Of a DNA stretch of 64,000 nucleotides, positions 62,777-64,000 are shown in pieces. The position numbers and the translations under genes are program-made. The notes under the pieces are model-generated. The model saw only the letters and a program-made list of their open reading frames with translations. It made no database searches and was not told where the DNA came from. Every line of letters begins with the position of its first letter. Within the stretch, counting starts at the first letter, position 1. The stretch is taken from NCBI GenBank assembly GCA_964474755.1, contig CAYYUG010000009.1:1-64000 (forward strand), written 5' to 3'. The stretch is from GCA-2717185 sp964474755 (lineage in GTDB: Bacteria; Pseudomonadota; Alphaproteobacteria; UBA8366; GCA-2717185).

Positions 62777-64000
62777 CTACCTACCAACCGCGTAACCCTG
62801 CATGCCACGAGGGTTAGCGGCGGCCTTCAATACACCGTCCTCCTGCGCGGCGGCACACATACGTCCTTCCGACCAATCCTCTCCCACAACCACATCGTGG
62901 CCGCGACGACGCAGTTCGTTGACGGTCGTCTGTGGAAAACGCCCTTCTACCACCAGTTTGCCCGGCGCCGCGACTCGTGGGTAGAATGAACCGGGAAAAT
63001 GCTCACTATGCCAGGATGGTGCATCAATCGATTCCTGAAGGTTCATGCCAAAATGCACATGGCGCAGGAAGAAATTAGTCTGCCATTGGTCCTGTTGGTC
63101 TCCGCCCGGAGTGCCAAATGCCATATAGGGCTTGCCGTCCTTCAGGGTCATCGAGGGCGACAGGGTAGTGCGCGGCCGTTTGCCGGGCTCTAAGCTCGCT
63201 GGACGGCCTTCCTCCAGCCAAAACATCTGTGCCCGGCTATTAAGGCAGAACCCGATCTCCGGAATGACCGGAGAGCTCTGCAGCCAGCCGCCACTCGGCA
63301 TACAGGCAACCATATTGCCGTATTTATCGATCACGTCGACATGGCAGGTATCGCCGGAAACCGCGCCTTGTTTGCTGACCGTGGGTTCACCGACACCTGC
63401 ACCAAAAGTCATTTGTCCCGCAGCGACATGTGCCTCGTAATCGACTACGCCACCGTAGTTGTCGATTGCCCCTGGCCGAAAATCCATCGAGGCGGCACCC
63501 ATGTTGATCAGGCCACGTCGCTCCAAATTATAGGCATCACTCAACAGCGTCTCCATCGGCACTTCGACAAAATTAGGGTCACCATAGAACGCCTCTCGAT
63601 CAGCGAAGGCCAGCTTAGTAGCCTCGACGACGACGTGCACGAAGTCTGGCCCAAACGGGTCCATCTCAGAAATTTCAAAGTTTTGTAAAAGGGCCAGGGT
63701 CTGCAATTGCGCCGGTCCCTGCCCCCAGGGCCCGGTCTTCATCGCCGTGTAGTCACCGTATTGATACGTTAGCGGCGCATCATAAGTGGCCCGCCAGTTG
63801 GCCATGTCGGATCCGCTGAGAACGCCGCAATGCCGCTTGCCAGTCACATCCATCATTGCATTCTCGCGGCAAAATTTGTCGATCGCCTCAGCAACAAAGC
63901 CCTCGTAAAAGGCGTTGCGCGCGGCATCTATCTGTGCGATCCGATCGCTGCCCACAGCCTTGCCTTCGGCAACAAGGCGCCGCCAGGTCTCCGCCAGTTT
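62777..64000 (-). CDS. Gamma-glutamyltransferase family protein, N-terminal part outside window
   Basis: The last 407 codons of a Ntn-hydrolase that is made as one chain and cleaves itself. The frame is open to the window edge (KLAETWRRLVAEGKAV), so the start lies beyond 64000. The autocatalytic and nucleophilic Thr is in SGDTCHVDVIDKYGNMV, matching the TTH-type site of GGT. Upstream blocks are NGPWGQGP-like GPWGQGPAQLQTLALL and VVEATKLAFADREAFYGDP; downstream are RPRTTLSPSMTLKDGKPYMA and FGTPGGDQQDQWQ, the oxyanion region. Family members hydrolyse gamma-glutamyl or acyl-amide bonds. Its stop lies 27 bp before the acyl-CoA synthetase start, and it is the first visible gene of the transport operon. 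Confidence 0.88.
   Translation of the reverse strand, partial: KLAETWRRLVAEGKAVGSDRIAQIDAARNAFYEGFVAEAIDKFCRENAMMDVTGKRHCGVLSGSDMANWRATYDAPLTYQYGDYTAMKTGPWGQGPAQLQTLALLQNFEISEMDPFGPDFVHVVVEATKLAFADREAFYGDPNFVEVPMETLLSDAYNLERRGLINMGAASMDFRPGAIDNYGGVVDYEAHVAAGQMTFGAGVGEPTVSKQGAVSGDTCHVDVIDKYGNMVACMPSGGWLQSSPVIPEIGFCLNSRAQMFWLEEGRPASLEPGKRPRTTLSPSMTLKDGKPYMAFGTPGGDQQDQWQTNFFLRHVHFGMNLQESIDAPSWHSEHFPGSFYPRVAAPGKLVVEGRFPQTTVNELRRRGHDVVVGEDWSEGRMCAAAQEDGVLKAAANPRGMQGYAVGR

Noticed and set aside
1..64000. CRISPR arrays, insertion sequences, phage genes, toxin-antitoxin pairs and tRNA genes
   Set aside because: Scanned for by eye on both strands; no repeat-spacer pattern, transposase, integrase, phage protein or tRNA T-loop was found.

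Overview
The window is a 64 kb stretch of one scaffold from a Gram-negative bacterium, almost certainly an alphaproteobacterium. The support is a complete division and cell-wall (dcw) cluster running mraZ to ftsZ, followed by lpxC, bamD, recN and ligA (an order I know from Rhodospirillales and relatives), a meso-diaminopimelate-type MurE, an FtsZ with a long C-terminal linker, and lipid A and outer-membrane assembly genes. Two runs of exactly 100 N (28005-28104 and 62342-62441) show that this is a draft or metagenome-derived scaffold.

Region 1 (1-27493, all on the + strand): the C-terminal end of an ABC-F ATPase (Uup-like), a zinc amidase, the RNase P RNA, and an AT-rich leader of about 700 bp that carries a candidate mraZ promoter with phased MraZ boxes. 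Then follow mraZ, rsmH, ftsL, ftsI, murE, murF, mraY, murD, ftsW, murG, murC, murB, ddl, ftsQ, ftsA and ftsZ, most joined by 4-bp stop/start overlaps. After a hairpin come lpxC, bamD, recN, ligA and an M20 amidohydrolase. This block makes peptidoglycan precursors from UDP-MurNAc to lipid II and builds the division ring.

Region 2 (27494-44995): metabolic and housekeeping genes, mostly on the - strand. They are an AcnA-type aconitase interrupted by the first gap, a divergent D-aminoacylase-type amidohydrolase, a two-subunit CoA-transferase, a heterodimeric ABC exporter with one degenerate ATP site, an aminopeptidase P, prmA, uvrD, and the decayed remains of a trypsin-like (S1C) protease gene.

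Region 3 (44996-57221): an accessory, oxidative-looking neighbourhood. A Rieske oxygenase overlaps a Fe(II)/2-oxoglutarate dioxygenase and is divergent from a VOC-fold protein and an acyl-CoA-dehydrogenase-like flavoprotein. Then come two metallo-beta-lactamase-fold hydrolases, greB, a two-module VOC protein, an FMN 2-hydroxyacid oxidase next to trxB, a 3-hydroxyisobutyrate-dehydrogenase-like enzyme and an SDR.

Region 4 (57226-64000, - strand): a branched-chain-amino-acid-type ABC uptake system (binding protein, two permeases, two ATPases) preceded by an acyl-CoA synthetase whose middle is lost in the second gap, and by a gamma-glutamyltransferase-like gene that runs off the window end.

I found no CRISPR array, intact insertion sequence, prophage, tRNA or convincing new multi-gene system. 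The most useful leads are the mraZ operator layout, the S1C pseudogene, the two gap artefacts, the unusual cluster motif of the aconitase, and the orphan iron-oxygenase pair.
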